A DNA stretch of 64,000 nucleotides from Paenibacillus qinlingensis. Its GTDB lineage: Bacteria > Bacillota > Bacilli > Paenibacillales > NBRC-103111. Both the position numbers and the translations under genes were made by a program. The DNA lies in NCBI RefSeq assembly GCF_013204845.1, contig NZ_JABMKY010000004.1:496001-560000 (forward strand), given 5' to 3'. The notes below the pieces were generated by a model that was not told the DNA's origin, did no database searches, and worked only from the letters and a program-made list of their open reading frames with translations. Of this stretch, positions 31,280-39,869 are shown piece after piece; position 1 is the stretch's first letter, and each line of letters opens with the position of its first letter.

Positions 31280-31407
31280 CGCCATCTGAAGTTCCTGTCT
31301 CTGTTTCCTTTTTTGTGAATCATAAGTTACAATAAAGGGCATAGGTATAGGCATAATAGGTAGTAACATGTTCTTGAATAGGAAATGATAGGTCAGGTGT
31401 AAACAGC

Positions 31408-32535
31408 ATGAATAGGAATGTAACACACTCCATCTTACCGGAGTTAACTCCCCATTATGATCCTTGGGACCCCATTCGGTCGTATCGGAAATACGGGAAA
31501 CATGTTTTAACCAGTATAGAGCTTACCATCACCAATCTGTGTAATATGCGTTGTGAGCATTGTGCAGTTGGGGATTCACTTACGATGTCAGAAGGACCCC
31601 GTATTCCATTGCCAGTCATTTTACAAAAGTTGGATGAGATTGAACATTTGGAAACGATCAGTTTAACAGGCGGCGAGCCCTCCTATCACATTAAGATTGT
31701 GAAGGACTATATGCTGCCCATTCTGAAGTATGCGCGGGAGCGGGGAATTCGCACTCAAATCAACTCGAATTTAACGTTAGATTTGGAGCGTTACGAGCTG
31801 CTTGCACCCTATCTTGATGTGATGCATATTTCGTTTAATTATTTGAATGCGGATGATTTCCATCAAGTAGGATTTGTTAATTCGCAGCGTCCTGTAGGTA
31901 AAACCACGGCTGCAGGGATGTATGAACGAATGGTGAATAATACGATTGCGCTAAGCAAGGGTGGTTTGTACGTTTCTGCGGAATCGATGATTAATACGCG
32001 AACCCATTTGAAATTGCCTGAGATTCATCAGCTAATTAACGAAATGGGGTGCAAGCGTCACGAGGTACATCCGATGTATGCAAGCTCTTTCGCCTCACAC
32101 CTTCCGATGGTTACGCTAGACGAATTGCGCGCGAGTATCCATCGCTTGTTAGACCACCGCAATCCGGACATGTGGATGCTGTTCGGAACGCTGCCGTTCT
32201 TCGCATGTAATGAACTGGAAGCGGACCGTAAGTTAGTTAAGCGTCTACGTGAGGAGCCTAATGTGACAGTTCGTAACGACCCAGATGGGCGTAATCGATT
32301 GAACGTGAGTACGTTTACTGGCGAGGTTTTCGTCACCGATTTTGCTAATGAGCCTCCGCTTGGAAATATACACGATGATGGGCTTGATGATATCTTTGCA
32401 CGTTGGGAGAACAATCCGCTGAACCAGCGGGTGAATTGTTTCTGTAGTGCTGCATCCTGTTGCGGACCCAATCTGCTTGTAGCTGACTCGTACTATCGCA
32501 CTGTGGATTTCAAAAGCCGCAAAGCTATTATCTAA
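31408..32535 (+). CDS. yfkAB: Radical SAM/CxCxxxxC motif protein YfkAB
   Basis: 375 residues. The radical SAM cluster motif is CNMRCEHC (about residues 47-54) with LTGGEPSYH as the SAM-binding GGE, and the C-terminus has the second cysteine-rich motif CFCSAASCCGPN typical of the YfkAB family. The enzyme probably carries two Fe-S clusters; its reaction is not known. Not split as in early Bacillus annotations. The DUF21/CBS protein gene begins 26 bases after the stop, so the two may be co-transcribed. Confidence 0.9.
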   Translation: MNRNVTHSILPELTPHYDPWDPIRSYRKYGKHVLTSIELTITNLCNMRCEHCAVGDSLTMSEGPRIPLPVILQKLDEIEHLETISLTGGEPSYHIKIVKDYMLPILKYARERGIRTQINSNLTLDLERYELLAPYLDVMHISFNYLNADDFHQVGFVNSQRPVGKTTAAGMYERMVNNTIALSKGGLYVSAESMINTRTHLKLPEIHQLINEMGCKRHEVHPMYASSFASHLPMVTLDELRASIHRLLDHRNPDMWMLFGTLPFFACNELEADRKLVKRLREEPNVTVRNDPDGRNRLNVSTFTGEVFVTDFANEPPLGNIHDDGLDDIFARWENNPLNQRVNCFCSAASCCGPNLLVADSYYRTVDFKSRKAII

Positions 32536-32561
32536 TCATTTTTCTGAAGGAGAAATACATA

Positions 32562-33899
32562 TTGCCACATACGTCGTTTGATTTCGGTTCCATCGCACTC
32601 AATCTTTTCCTGGTTATCTTACTCGTCCTGTTAAATGGATTTTTCGTAGCAGCTGAGTTTGCCCTTGTGAAGGTTCGACATTCTCGCATTCAGCAGCTTG
32701 TCAATGAAGGCAGTGGAAAAGCCAAATATGCGAGTATCGTAACGTCACAACTGGATAGGTATTTATCAGCCACACAGCTTGGCATTACACTTGCCTCCTT
32801 GGGACTGGGTTGGATTGGTGAACCTGCGATTCATGATCTGATTATGGAGCCTCTATTTCATACATTTGGTTTAGGGGAATCCGTGTATACAACGACTTTG
32901 TCTTTTGTTATTGCTTTCGGATTTATTACGTTTATGCACATTGTGCTGGGGGAATTGGCTCCTAAATCGTTTGCGATCCAAAAACCTGAATTGACCTCTT
33001 TGTGGCTCTCAGCTCCTTTATTGTTTTTTTACAAATTATTTCGTCCGATTATTTGGGTGTTGAATGGCGCAGCGAACAAATTTCTTGCGATGATCGGCGT
33101 AGAGCCAGCCAGTGAGAATGAAGCAGCACATACCGAGGAAGAAATTCGAATCCTGATGGATGAGAGCGTCAAAAGCGGTCATATCAATGAAGACGAGATG
33201 ACGCTTTTCGATAACATTTTTGAATTCTCCGATCTCATTGCTCGTGAAGTGATGCTGCCGCGGACAGATATGGATTGTCTGTTTCTGGAAACAAGCTTTA
33301 TCGATAATTTGCGATTCGTTCACGAAACCAAGCACACACGCTATCCTGTAGCTGATGGGCATAAAGATAACATTGTAGGTTTTGTACATATTGCTGACTT
33401 ACTTACGGCGGATCCTGATATTGAGCAGGAGCTTAAGACGTTCATACGTCCTATTTTAAATGTGCCGGAGTCGATGGAAGTTAGCCGCGTACTTAAGCTC
33501 ATGCAGAAAAAGCATTCCCAACTCGCGATCGTTGTTGATGAGTATGGAGGCACTGCGGGGTTATTGGCTTTAGAAGATATCATCGAGGAAATCGTGGGCG
33601 AATTACATGACGAATTCGATGTGAATGAACGACCTGGCGTGGAAGTGAAAGACAAATACACATCGGTCGATGGTCGTGTTTTACTGGAAGATCTGAACGA
33701 CATGCTGGACCTCCAAATTGAAGACGATGACGTGGATTCGATTGGTGGTTGGCTGTTTAAGAAGGTGGAAGGCGCGCCTGTCAAAGGGAAGAAAGTGCCT
33801 TATGCTAATCATGTTTTCGAAGTGACCGAGGTAGATCGATTACGTATTGTTCGTATACATATAACGAATATCGACACTGTTAAACCGGGAAATGAATAA
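32562..33899 (+). CDS. DUF21/CBS-pair membrane protein, CorC/HlyC family
   Basis: 445 residues, often called hemolysin family but related to CNNM magnesium/cobalt transport proteins. Layout: DUF21 membrane domain with four helices (to about residue 190), two CBS domains (about 215-340, REVMLPRTDMDCLF, then QLAIVVDEYGGTAGLLALED) and a CorC_HlyC tail. Start is TTG 32562, 8 bases after AAGGAGA. YtvI follows after 14 bases. Confidence 0.9.
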   Translation: MPHTSFDFGSIALNLFLVILLVLLNGFFVAAEFALVKVRHSRIQQLVNEGSGKAKYASIVTSQLDRYLSATQLGITLASLGLGWIGEPAIHDLIMEPLFHTFGLGESVYTTTLSFVIAFGFITFMHIVLGELAPKSFAIQKPELTSLWLSAPLLFFYKLFRPIIWVLNGAANKFLAMIGVEPASENEAAHTEEEIRILMDESVKSGHINEDEMTLFDNIFEFSDLIAREVMLPRTDMDCLFLETSFIDNLRFVHETKHTRYPVADGHKDNIVGFVHIADLLTADPDIEQELKTFIRPILNVPESMEVSRVLKLMQKKHSQLAIVVDEYGGTAGLLALEDIIEEIVGELHDEFDVNERPGVEVKDKYTSVDGRVLLEDLNDMLDLQIEDDDVDSIGGWLFKKVEGAPVKGKKVPYANHVFEVTEVDRLRIVRIHITNIDTVKPGNE

Positions 33900-33913
33900 T
33901 CGGAGGAGTCTCT

Positions 33914-34960
33914 ATGTCACCCAGGACAGCTATAATCATGGCGATAGGAATACTGGTGTTATACGGGTTGTTCACCGTAGGGCTGCCATTTCTCTTAGCG
34001 TTGGTGACTGCTATTTTTTTAGACCCACTCACAACTCTTTTGATGCGTGTCGCGAAAATGAAACGTTTTGTCGCCGCAACAATTGTTAGTACGGCATTTA
34101 CTTTTCTGATGTTGGCATTAGTCTATTTTATTGGGATGAATGTCGTTACTGAGTTAATCGATCTTGGTCGTAAAGCGCCTAATTACATGGAGGATGTCAA
34201 TAATTACGTGGATCAAGCTGTGGTGCGAACCCAAGTATTCTACGATTCTTTATCCCCAGAGATGGCAGCGCAAGTACAGACTTGGGTAGAACGGGGTACA
34301 GAGACGTTAACCGGAGCATTGACGAGTATTTTGAGTGGTATTTCAGGCTTTTTCCTCAATATGGCTGGGAAAATCCCCAATTTATTCATGCTGTTGATCA
34401 TCTATGTGATTACCCTGTATTTGTGCATGTACAACTTGCCTAGTTTGAAAGTTGCTTTTCTCTCGATGTTTGAAACGAAAACGAAGGATAAAATGGAGCA
34501 TGTGCTGACTTATTTGCGCGAGGCTATCTTTGGCTTCATTCGCGCACAGTTGATCATGGCGATCTTTACGTATTTGTTGACTTTCATCGGGCTGCTCGTC
34601 CTTCGGGCAGAATACCCACTCGCAATTTCACTGTTAGTCATGGTGATGGAATTCGTGCCCGTGATCGGGACTGGAATTATCTTCATCCCATGGATCATTT
34701 ATCAGCTGCTTGTAGGCTATACGGGTATGGGGATTGGCTTGTTCGTGCTCTTCTTGGTACTGATCATCCTCCGCCGGATTGTAGAGCCCAAAGTGCTTAG
34801 CGATGCGGTTGGGATCAACTCGTTAGCGGCGTTAATTTCCTTGTACATTGGCTTTGAGTGGCTAGGCTTTGCTGGCTTGTTCCTTGGCCCTCTGGTTGTT
34901 ATTATTTATCAAGCGTTGCGCAAAGCGGGCGTGCTGAATTTGAATATTAAATTAGATTAA
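33914..34960 (+). CDS. ytvI: Sporulation integral membrane protein YtvI, AI-2E family
   Basis: 348 residues with about eight helices and the AI-2E exporter family motifs near the end (MEFVPVIGTGIIFIPWIIYQ and FLGPLVVIIYQALRKAG). YtvI is the sporulation-linked branch, whose role is undefined. TCGGAGGAG is 6 bases before the ATG, and the gene lies 14 bases after the CBS membrane protein gene. A weak A/T-rich hairpin (34970-34987) follows. Downstream cotJ genes are also spore genes but have their own leader. Confidence 0.85.
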   Translation: MSPRTAIIMAIGILVLYGLFTVGLPFLLALVTAIFLDPLTTLLMRVAKMKRFVAATIVSTAFTFLMLALVYFIGMNVVTELIDLGRKAPNYMEDVNNYVDQAVVRTQVFYDSLSPEMAAQVQTWVERGTETLTGALTSILSGISGFFLNMAGKIPNLFMLLIIYVITLYLCMYNLPSLKVAFLSMFETKTKDKMEHVLTYLREAIFGFIRAQLIMAIFTYLLTFIGLLVLRAEYPLAISLLVMVMEFVPVIGTGIIFIPWIIYQLLVGYTGMGIGLFVLFLVLIILRRIVEPKVLSDAVGINSLAALISLYIGFEWLGFAGLFLGPLVVIIYQALRKAGVLNLNIKLD

Positions 34961-35106
34961 GAATGTATGGAAAAAGGAATCCTTTTTCGAATTGCGCGGT
35001 TGCAATCGGAGAGGGATTTTTTGCGTTTGGTGGGGGAAGAGTTAGGGCAACACTGCTGAAAAGTTTTTCTCATCGAAAAATATGGGGAATCGGTGATTTT
35101 GGTCAA

Positions 35107-35135
35107 GTTATAGCGCATATAACGAGTCATATAGG
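35107..35135 (+). promoter_or_regulatory. Weak SigE-type promoter candidate for cotJ
   Basis: GTTATA (35107-35112) and CATATAGG (35128-35135), 15 bases apart, partly resemble SigE -35 and -10 boxes. cotJ is SigE-dependent in B. subtilis, but the match here is poor. Confidence 0.3.
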
Positions 35136-35155
35136 CTCTGAAAAGGAGGAGACGT

Positions 35156-35392
35156 ATGTACACACAATTTAAAAGTTGGTACCCGTATATCGGACCGTGT
35201 GACCCTTGTCCACCGATTCGAGTGAAATGGTATAATACGCCGCCGCAATTATATATGAATTTTCAACCACCAGGATTACCACAGTTTAGCCCTTATGATG
35301 CTTTGAAAATGGGGACGCTCTGGCCAGCACTTTATGGGCCCTATCCGAATCCGTTACAGGAGACAAGAGGCGATGAAGGAGGATCTACATGA
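35156..35392 (+). CDS. cotJA: Spore coat associated protein CotJA
   Basis: 78 residues, Pro/Tyr-rich (PYIGPCDPCPPI, then PPQLYMNFQPPGLP), the usual CotJA composition. It is needed for proper assembly of CotJC into the inner coat. AAAGGAGGAG lies about 6 bases before the ATG, and cotJB overlaps its stop by four bases (ATGA). Confidence 0.9.
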   Translation: MYTQFKSWYPYIGPCDPCPPIRVKWYNTPPQLYMNFQPPGLPQFSPYDALKMGTLWPALYGPYPNPLQETRGDEGGST

Positions 35393-35655
35393 GCGAGCGA
35401 GTGCTGCCCGAAGCCTATTACACGCAACTTCGTGATTTGCAAGCCGTGGATTTTGTATTGGTGGAGTTGACCCTGTATTTGGATACGCACCCTGACGATC
35501 TGAGCGTGCTCCAGCAGTATAACCAATTTGCCCATAAGCGCATGCATATGGCTCAGCAGTTCGAAATGGAGTTTGGCCCCTTGATGCCCTTTGGACATAG
35601 CTTCACGAAAGCGCCATGGCAGTGGGTGGAGACTCCCTGGCCGTGGCAAGTTTAA
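35389..35655 (+). CDS. cotJB: Spore coat protein CotJB
   Basis: 88 residues with the CotJB motif YYTQLRDLQAVDFVLVELTL, then LDTHPDD, and a Trp-rich end (WQWVETPWPW). It is made in the mother cell and works with CotJC. Translation is coupled to cotJA by ATGA overlap; cotJC follows after 15 bases with a strong AGGAGG. Confidence 0.93.
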   Translation: MSERVLPEAYYTQLRDLQAVDFVLVELTLYLDTHPDDLSVLQQYNQFAHKRMHMAQQFEMEFGPLMPFGHSFTKAPWQWVETPWPWQV

Positions 35656-35670
35656 GAAGGAGGATAGCCA

Positions 35671-36240
35671 ATGTGGATATATGAGAAAAAGTTGCAATAC
35701 CCGGTCAAGGTAAGCAAATGTGATCCGCGGATGGCCAAACTGCTTCTTGAGCAGTATGGAGGAGCAGATGGGGAACTCGCTGCAGCACTGCGCTATTTGA
35801 ACCAGCGTTATTCGATTCCGGATAAGGTTGTGGGTTTGTTGACGGACATAGGCACGGAAGAATTTGCTCATCTCGAAATGATCGCTACAATGGTCTATAA
35901 GCTGACGAAGGACGCGACGCTAGAGCAAATGAAGGCGGCAGGATTGGATGATCACTACGTAGCCCATGATCGTGGGCTCTTCTATCAGAGCGCCGGAGGT
36001 ATCCCCTGGACAGCAGCTTACATACAAGCCAAAGGAGATCCGATCGCTGATCTTTACGAGGATATAGCCGCAGAGGAAAAAGCGAGAGCGACTTACCAAT
36101 GGTTAATTGATTTGACCGACGATGTGGATTTGCAGGATAGTTTGAAGTTCCTGCGGGAACGAGAGATTGTGCATTCCTTGCGGTTTAGAGAGGCAGTCGA
36201 GATACTGAAGGCGGATCGGGTGGAGAAGAAGATTTATTAA
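35671..36240 (+). CDS. cotJC: Manganese catalase-like spore coat protein CotJC
   Basis: 189 residues of the di-manganese catalase fold. The four-helix bundle holds the metal glutamates in GELAAALRYL, GTEEFAHLEM (with His) and DIAAEEKARATYQWL, then REREIVHSLRF. Members are spore coat components and may remove hydrogen peroxide. It is the last gene of cotJABC; a long hairpin without a T-run follows. Confidence 0.95.
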   Translation: MWIYEKKLQYPVKVSKCDPRMAKLLLEQYGGADGELAAALRYLNQRYSIPDKVVGLLTDIGTEEFAHLEMIATMVYKLTKDATLEQMKAAGLDDHYVAHDRGLFYQSAGGIPWTAAYIQAKGDPIADLYEDIAAEEKARATYQWLIDLTDDVDLQDSLKFLREREIVHSLRFREAVEILKADRVEKKIY

Positions 36241-36272
36241 GGAGCGGCGGTACATGTACCGCATCCATAGAA

Positions 36273-36318
36273 AGAGGGCCACCTCAAAGTAGTTATCGCT
36301 ACTTTGAGGTGGCCCTCT
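36273..36318. terminator. Perfect 20-bp hairpin after cotJC
   Basis: AGAGGGCCACCTCAAAGTAG (36273-36292) pairs perfectly with 36299-36318 around TTATCG. There is no T-run on either side, only three A residues on the left, so it may end transcription towards either gene only weakly. Confidence 0.55.
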
Positions 36319-36339
36319 ACTGCGTTAGTCAGATTTCTC

Positions 36340-36520
36340 CGAACTAAAACGAGGATTACGTATAGGAATGGACAAATAGTCCGAAATTACCGAACTATTT
36401 ACCTATTTTTCTTGAAGCAGGGTTCTTTGTGGCGATTCAGTTAGGAAATTTCGGACTAAATATGACTGAATGATGTGGCTAATGAGATTAATTCGGCAAA
36501 TTCGGACTAATCGGGTTGTC
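36340..36520. repeat. Dispersed AATTTCGGACTAA-type elements
   Basis: Copies include aatagtccgaaattaccgaa (inverted, about 36377), ggaaatttcggactaaatat (about 36446) and ggcaaattcggactaatcgg (about 36496), with a further partial near 36336. Spacing is about 50-70 bases. Confidence 0.5.
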
Positions 36521-36559
36521 GTAAGTGTAAGGAGTCACAAACGAAGCAGACAACCACGA

Positions 36560-37732
36560 TTAAGCTTCTTTTATCGCCACGCCGTGCACCCAAACCTGCT
36601 CGAGCTCAAGCTCTGAGCTGATCAGCAACAAGTCGGCGTGCTTGCCTTCGGCAATCGAGCCGTGCGTCGCTTCAAGGCCGAGCAGTCTCGCCGGATTGCC
36701 GCTCCCGTAGCGGCTCGCGTCTGCGACGCTGGCACCGACCTCACGCACCATAAACCGGAGCGCATCGATCATCGTCAGCGTACTGCCGGCGAGCGCGCCG
36801 CCCTCCGTCAGCCGGGCAACGCCCGCCTGAACGGTCACGGCTTGGCCGCCAAGGTCGTACTGCCCGTCGCCGAGCCCGGCGGCGGACATGGCGTCCGTGA
36901 TCAGCAGCAAGCCATGCGGCTGCTTCACCATCGTCAGCAGCTTAATCGCTGCTGGATGCACGTGGATCCCATCGGCGATCACCTCGCCGCTGATGCGTGC
37001 GTCGGTGAGCACAGCACCGACGGTCCCTGGCTCGCGATGATGCAGCGGCTTCATCGCGTTGAAGGTGTGCACCGCATGCGAGAGCCCCACCGCCACTGCC
37101 GACTGAATGTCGGCGTAAGAGGCGTCCGTGTGGCCGCATGCGGCAACGATACCTTGATCGCGCAGCCACGCGATCATCTCATGGCCTCCCTCGCGCTCGG
37201 GGGCCAACGTCAACTGCTGCATGAGCTGAGGGAACCGCTCATGCCAATCTTTCAGCCAATCAAGCTGTGGCGTGACCATGAGGTTCGGATCTTGAGCGCC
37301 CGCCCACTTCGGCGAAATGAACGGACCTTCCAAATGCACACCAAGCAGCTGAGCATAAGGCATGCCCTGTTCCATATAGTTGTGCACTTCAACGAGCACA
37401 CGATCTATGGCCTCACGCGTTGCTGTCATCGTCGTAGCCAGCATGCCCGTTGTGCCATGCGCAGCATGATAACGCGTAATCGTATCCAATGTTTCCGAAT
37501 TGGCATCCATGAAATCAGCGCCGTATCCACCATGCACATGAACGTCAATGAAACCAGGCAGCAACCATTTACCATCTGCTTCTATGCGAACCACATTTGG
37601 ACTAGCAGTGTCCTGCCAACCAGATGCTTCACCTACGTAAGCTAATTTGCCATCAACCACATGAACCAATCCATTTTCAATTATGCCTTGTTCCGTGACA
37701 ACCTTGGCACCTGAGATGAGAAGTTCGCTCAT
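36560..37732 (-). CDS. nagA: N-acetylglucosamine-6-phosphate deacetylase
   Basis: Deacetylates GlcNAc-6-phosphate to glucosamine-6-phosphate in amino-sugar use and wall recycling. 390 residues of the amidohydrolase superfamily: LPGFIDVHVHGGYGADFMDA (metal His pair, about residues 57-76), LEGPFISPKWAGAQ, CGHTDASYAD, and HTFNAMKPLHHREPG, and the catalytic Asp in LLLITDAMSAAG. Its start overlaps nagB by four bases. The gene is much richer in GC than nagB from about 36580 to 37350. Confidence 0.95.
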   Translation of the reverse strand: MSELLISGAKVVTEQGIIENGLVHVVDGKLAYVGEASGWQDTASPNVVRIEADGKWLLPGFIDVHVHGGYGADFMDANSETLDTITRYHAAHGTTGMLATTMTATREAIDRVLVEVHNYMEQGMPYAQLLGVHLEGPFISPKWAGAQDPNLMVTPQLDWLKDWHERFPQLMQQLTLAPEREGGHEMIAWLRDQGIVAACGHTDASYADIQSAVAVGLSHAVHTFNAMKPLHHREPGTVGAVLTDARISGEVIADGIHVHPAAIKLLTMVKQPHGLLLITDAMSAAGLGDGQYDLGGQAVTVQAGVARLTEGGALAGSTLTMIDALRFMVREVGASVADASRYGSGNPARLLGLEATHGSIAEGKHADLLLISSELELEQVWVHGVAIKEA

Positions 37733-38463
37733 TCGAACAACCTCCCAGCCTCAGCGTCAAGCAGAACAACTAGGTGAGGATGTGTCTGCAGTAGTGTGGC
37801 AGGAATTTCAGTAGTAATAGGTCCCGTTAGAGCACGATGTACGATTTCGGCTTTATCAGCGCCACGTACGATTAAGAGAATTGTTTTGGCTTTCAGAATG
37901 GTACCAACGCCCATCGTCAAGGCATGTGTAGGCACATCTTGAATGGAATCGAAGTATCGCGCATTGGCTTCACGTGTTTCTTCTTTTAATTCAACACGGT
38001 GTGTTCCACTAATTAAGGAATCGTCAGGCTCATTAAAGCCGATATGACCATTGTGGCCTAGGCCTAGAATTTGTAAATCAATTTGCTTCGCATCGTCGAG
38101 AAGTTGATTGAATCGCTCACACTCAGCTTCCAAATCAGATGCATTACCATTTGGGATATGAGCGGCTTCCGCAGGAAGATCAATATGAGCAAATAAATGC
38201 TGTTGCATGTATGCATGATAACTTTCAGAATGATCCTCAGGTAAGCCAACGTATTCATCCAGATTAAAAGTCGTAACTTGTTTAAAACTAACGCGGCCCT
38301 TCTCGTAGGCTTTCACGAGTTCTTCGTAAATACCAACCGGTGTGCCGCCTGTGGCTAAACCGAGAACAGCTTTGGGCTGCATTTGAACCAGGGAAGTTAT
38401 AATACCTGCACCTGCTTCGTTAAGTTCTTGTTGATTCTGGAAAATATGAAGGTTCATATTCAT
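37729..38463 (-). CDS. nagB: Glucosamine-6-phosphate deaminase
   Basis: Converts glucosamine-6-phosphate to fructose-6-phosphate and ammonia. 244 residues with the SIS/NagB motifs LGLATGGTPVGIYEEL, TTFNLDEYVGL (catalytic Asp) and LGLGHNGHIGFNEP. Two ATGs are possible (38463 and 38457); GAGG at 38468-38471 (minus strand) is 4 and 10 bases away respectively, so 38457 may be the true one. First gene of nagBA; no GntR regulator is adjacent. Confidence 0.95.
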   Translation of the reverse strand: MNMNLHIFQNQQELNEAGAGIITSLVQMQPKAVLGLATGGTPVGIYEELVKAYEKGRVSFKQVTTFNLDEYVGLPEDHSESYHAYMQQHLFAHIDLPAEAAHIPNGNASDLEAECERFNQLLDDAKQIDLQILGLGHNGHIGFNEPDDSLISGTHRVELKEETREANARYFDSIQDVPTHALTMGVGTILKAKTILLIVRGADKAEIVHRALTGPITTEIPATLLQTHPHLVVLLDAEAGRLFE

Positions 38464-38580
38464 TATTCCTCGCTTTCATGGATGTAAGTAGTTAAAGTGA
38501 TAAGTAAGGTACAAGTGACTATTTACAAATAGTTCATTTTATTTTGCATGAAAATTACATTTTTTGATCAAATTATTCTC

Positions 38581-38600
38581 ATTTCAATCATAACTGAAAT
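38581..38600. promoter_or_regulatory. Inverted repeat upstream of nagB and HAD gene
   Basis: ATTTCA-atcataac-TGAAAT is a 6-8-6 dyad in the divergent region, 118 bases from nagB. It could be an operator, but I recognise no matching consensus. Confidence 0.25.
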
Positions 38601-38715
38601 TATTAAGATCGGCAATAACCATTTTTCCATCATTCTACATTGACTTACATGGGTATGTTTGCCATTCTTAACATAGATCATTACAACTATTTTATACATA
38701 TAAAGGAGTAAGAAC

Positions 38716-39387
38716 ATGACCACTCGGGGACAACTGCCAGATGCGATGCTTTTTGATTTGGATGGGACGTTATTTCAAACAGAAACTTTACTATTACCAG
38801 CATACCATGCGACTTTCGACGAGCTTCGAGCCAAAGGAATATATGAAGGGGAGACACCGCCTGAAGAGCGAATTCTGGGTGCGTTAGGCATGCTCCTTGA
38901 ACAAATTTGGATGCGTGTTATGCCAGAGTCAACTGTTGCTGTACATCAGGAAGCTGATAAGTTATTGATCAAATACCAGGTAGAGGGACTTCAAGAGGGC
39001 CGAGGCGTATTATACGAGGGTGTGGCAGAAACCTTGCAGACCTTGCATACCAAGGGCGTTCGTCTATTTGTAGCCAGTAATGGGTTAGAAGATTATGTCA
39101 AACAAGTCATCACGGAGATGGGGCTAGCTCATCTGTTCGAAGGCTTATACAGTGCAGGAGAGTACCAAACGCGATCCAAGGTTGATTTAGTCCAAATTTT
39201 GCTCGAAAAACACGGCATTCAGTCCGCTTGGATGGTTGGAGATCGCTCGTCAGACGTAGAAGCGGGACTTCGCAATAATCTTACAGTTGTGGCATGCGAC
39301 TATGCTGGCTTTCGAGAAGCTGGTGAGCTTGAAGGTGCACATATCCGAATTGGACGATTTGCTGAGCTGCTGGACTACATTTCCTAA
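38716..39387 (+). CDS. HAD-superfamily phosphatase
   Basis: 223 residues, cytoplasmic. HAD motif I is LFDLDGTLFQTE, motif II lies in FVASNGLEDYV, and motifs III/IV are SKVDLVQILL and MVGDRSSDVEAGLRN; a helical cap lies between I and II. This layout suits phosphoglycolate- or pyrophosphatase-like small-molecule phosphatases, but the substrate is not fixed. AAAGGAG is 8 bases before the ATG. The nag genes are divergent, so it could act on sugar phosphates, a guess from position. Confidence 0.85.
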   Translation: MTTRGQLPDAMLFDLDGTLFQTETLLLPAYHATFDELRAKGIYEGETPPEERILGALGMLLEQIWMRVMPESTVAVHQEADKLLIKYQVEGLQEGRGVLYEGVAETLQTLHTKGVRLFVASNGLEDYVKQVITEMGLAHLFEGLYSAGEYQTRSKVDLVQILLEKHGIQSAWMVGDRSSDVEAGLRNNLTVVACDYAGFREAGELEGAHIRIGRFAELLDYIS

Positions 39388-39463
39388 TTCTCGCTGGCCT
39401 GTCGCAAAGCGAGACCCTTGGGCATACACTGTAGCACATTGAGAGATAAAGGTGCTGATCAGA

Positions 39464-39688
39464 ATGCCTTCTTTTGTAGGGATATTCAATATTATAAGGA
39501 ATGAAGGAAACCTGATTAACGGTGACACGTGTATCATTGCTCCGACGAGTGCCTCCAAAACATACACAGGTGCTGGCGGAGGAATCACTGGCGACTTCTC
39601 GATTTCTGGGACTGTATTCAGTGCGACAATAACAGTAGACCCTGACGTGATTGAAGCAGGGGCGAATAAGACAGCAACGGGGACCTAA
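39464..39688 (+). CDS. GerPF/GerPA-like spore germination protein
   Basis: 74 residues of the GerPA/GerPF family, opening MPSFVGIFNI and holding SKTYTGAGGG, as is usual. GerP proteins are coat-associated and help small germinants pass to inner receptors. AAAGGTG (39448-39454) is 9 bases before ATG 39464; an in-frame GTG at 39452 lies inside that site. It is isolated, not part of a gerPABCDEF operon here, and has a terminator after it. Confidence 0.83.
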   Translation: MPSFVGIFNIIRNEGNLINGDTCIIAPTSASKTYTGAGGGITGDFSISGTVFSATITVDPDVIEAGANKTATGT

Positions 39689-39712
39689 GCGAGTCTAGTT
39701 GCACATGGAAAT

Positions 39713-39763
39713 GGCCGATTCAATCTCACCATACGTGGAGAGATGAATCGGTCTTTTCTTTTT
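39713..39763 (+). terminator. Intrinsic terminator after GerPF-like gene
   Basis: GGCCGATTCA (39713-39722) pairs with TGAATCGGTC (39744-39753) with further imperfect pairing inside, followed by a T-rich run ending near 39763. Confidence 0.78.
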
Positions 39764-39774
39764 GGAGAAGCCTA

Positions 39775-39804
39775 TTGACACTGGCAAGCATACTTATTTA
39801 TTAT
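39775..39804 (+). promoter_or_regulatory. SigA-type promoter of metal exporter gene
   Basis: Perfect -35 TTGACA (39775-39780) and TATTAT (39799-39804) are 18 bases apart. Transcription would begin near 39811, inside the adjacent operator. Confidence 0.65.
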
Positions 39805-39808
39805 TAAC

Positions 39809-39828
39809 ATATGAGCAATCATTCATAT
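39809..39828. promoter_or_regulatory. ArsR/SmtB-type metal-responsive operator candidate
   Basis: ATATGA-gcaatcat-TCATAT has the 6-8-6 dyad of CzrA/SmtB/CadC operators and lies across the expected transcription start of the exporter gene. A bound repressor released by zinc-type ions would fit. No arsR-like gene is nearby. Confidence 0.6.
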
Positions 39829-39869
39829 ATAAATGTGAGTATCGAGTGTGCAACTGGGGAGGGAATGCC

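Larger units (their letters stand above)
36241..36559. other. Intergenic region with hairpins and TTCGGACTA repeats
   Basis: No gene is seen between convergent cotJC and nagA. It holds a 16-base palindrome (36247-36262), a 20-pair hairpin (36273-36318) and several copies of a TTCGGACTA element in both directions between about 36340 and 36520. Confidence 0.65.

Noticed and set aside
36638-37645. 335-codon ORF opposite nagA
   Set aside because: Antisense frame left open by the high GC of nagA; composition rich in Arg/His and no motif.
39762-39869. N-terminal extension of the metal exporter
   Set aside because: It covers the -35 box, -10 box and operator; the ATG at 39870 has a strong ribosome site and gives a family-like start.
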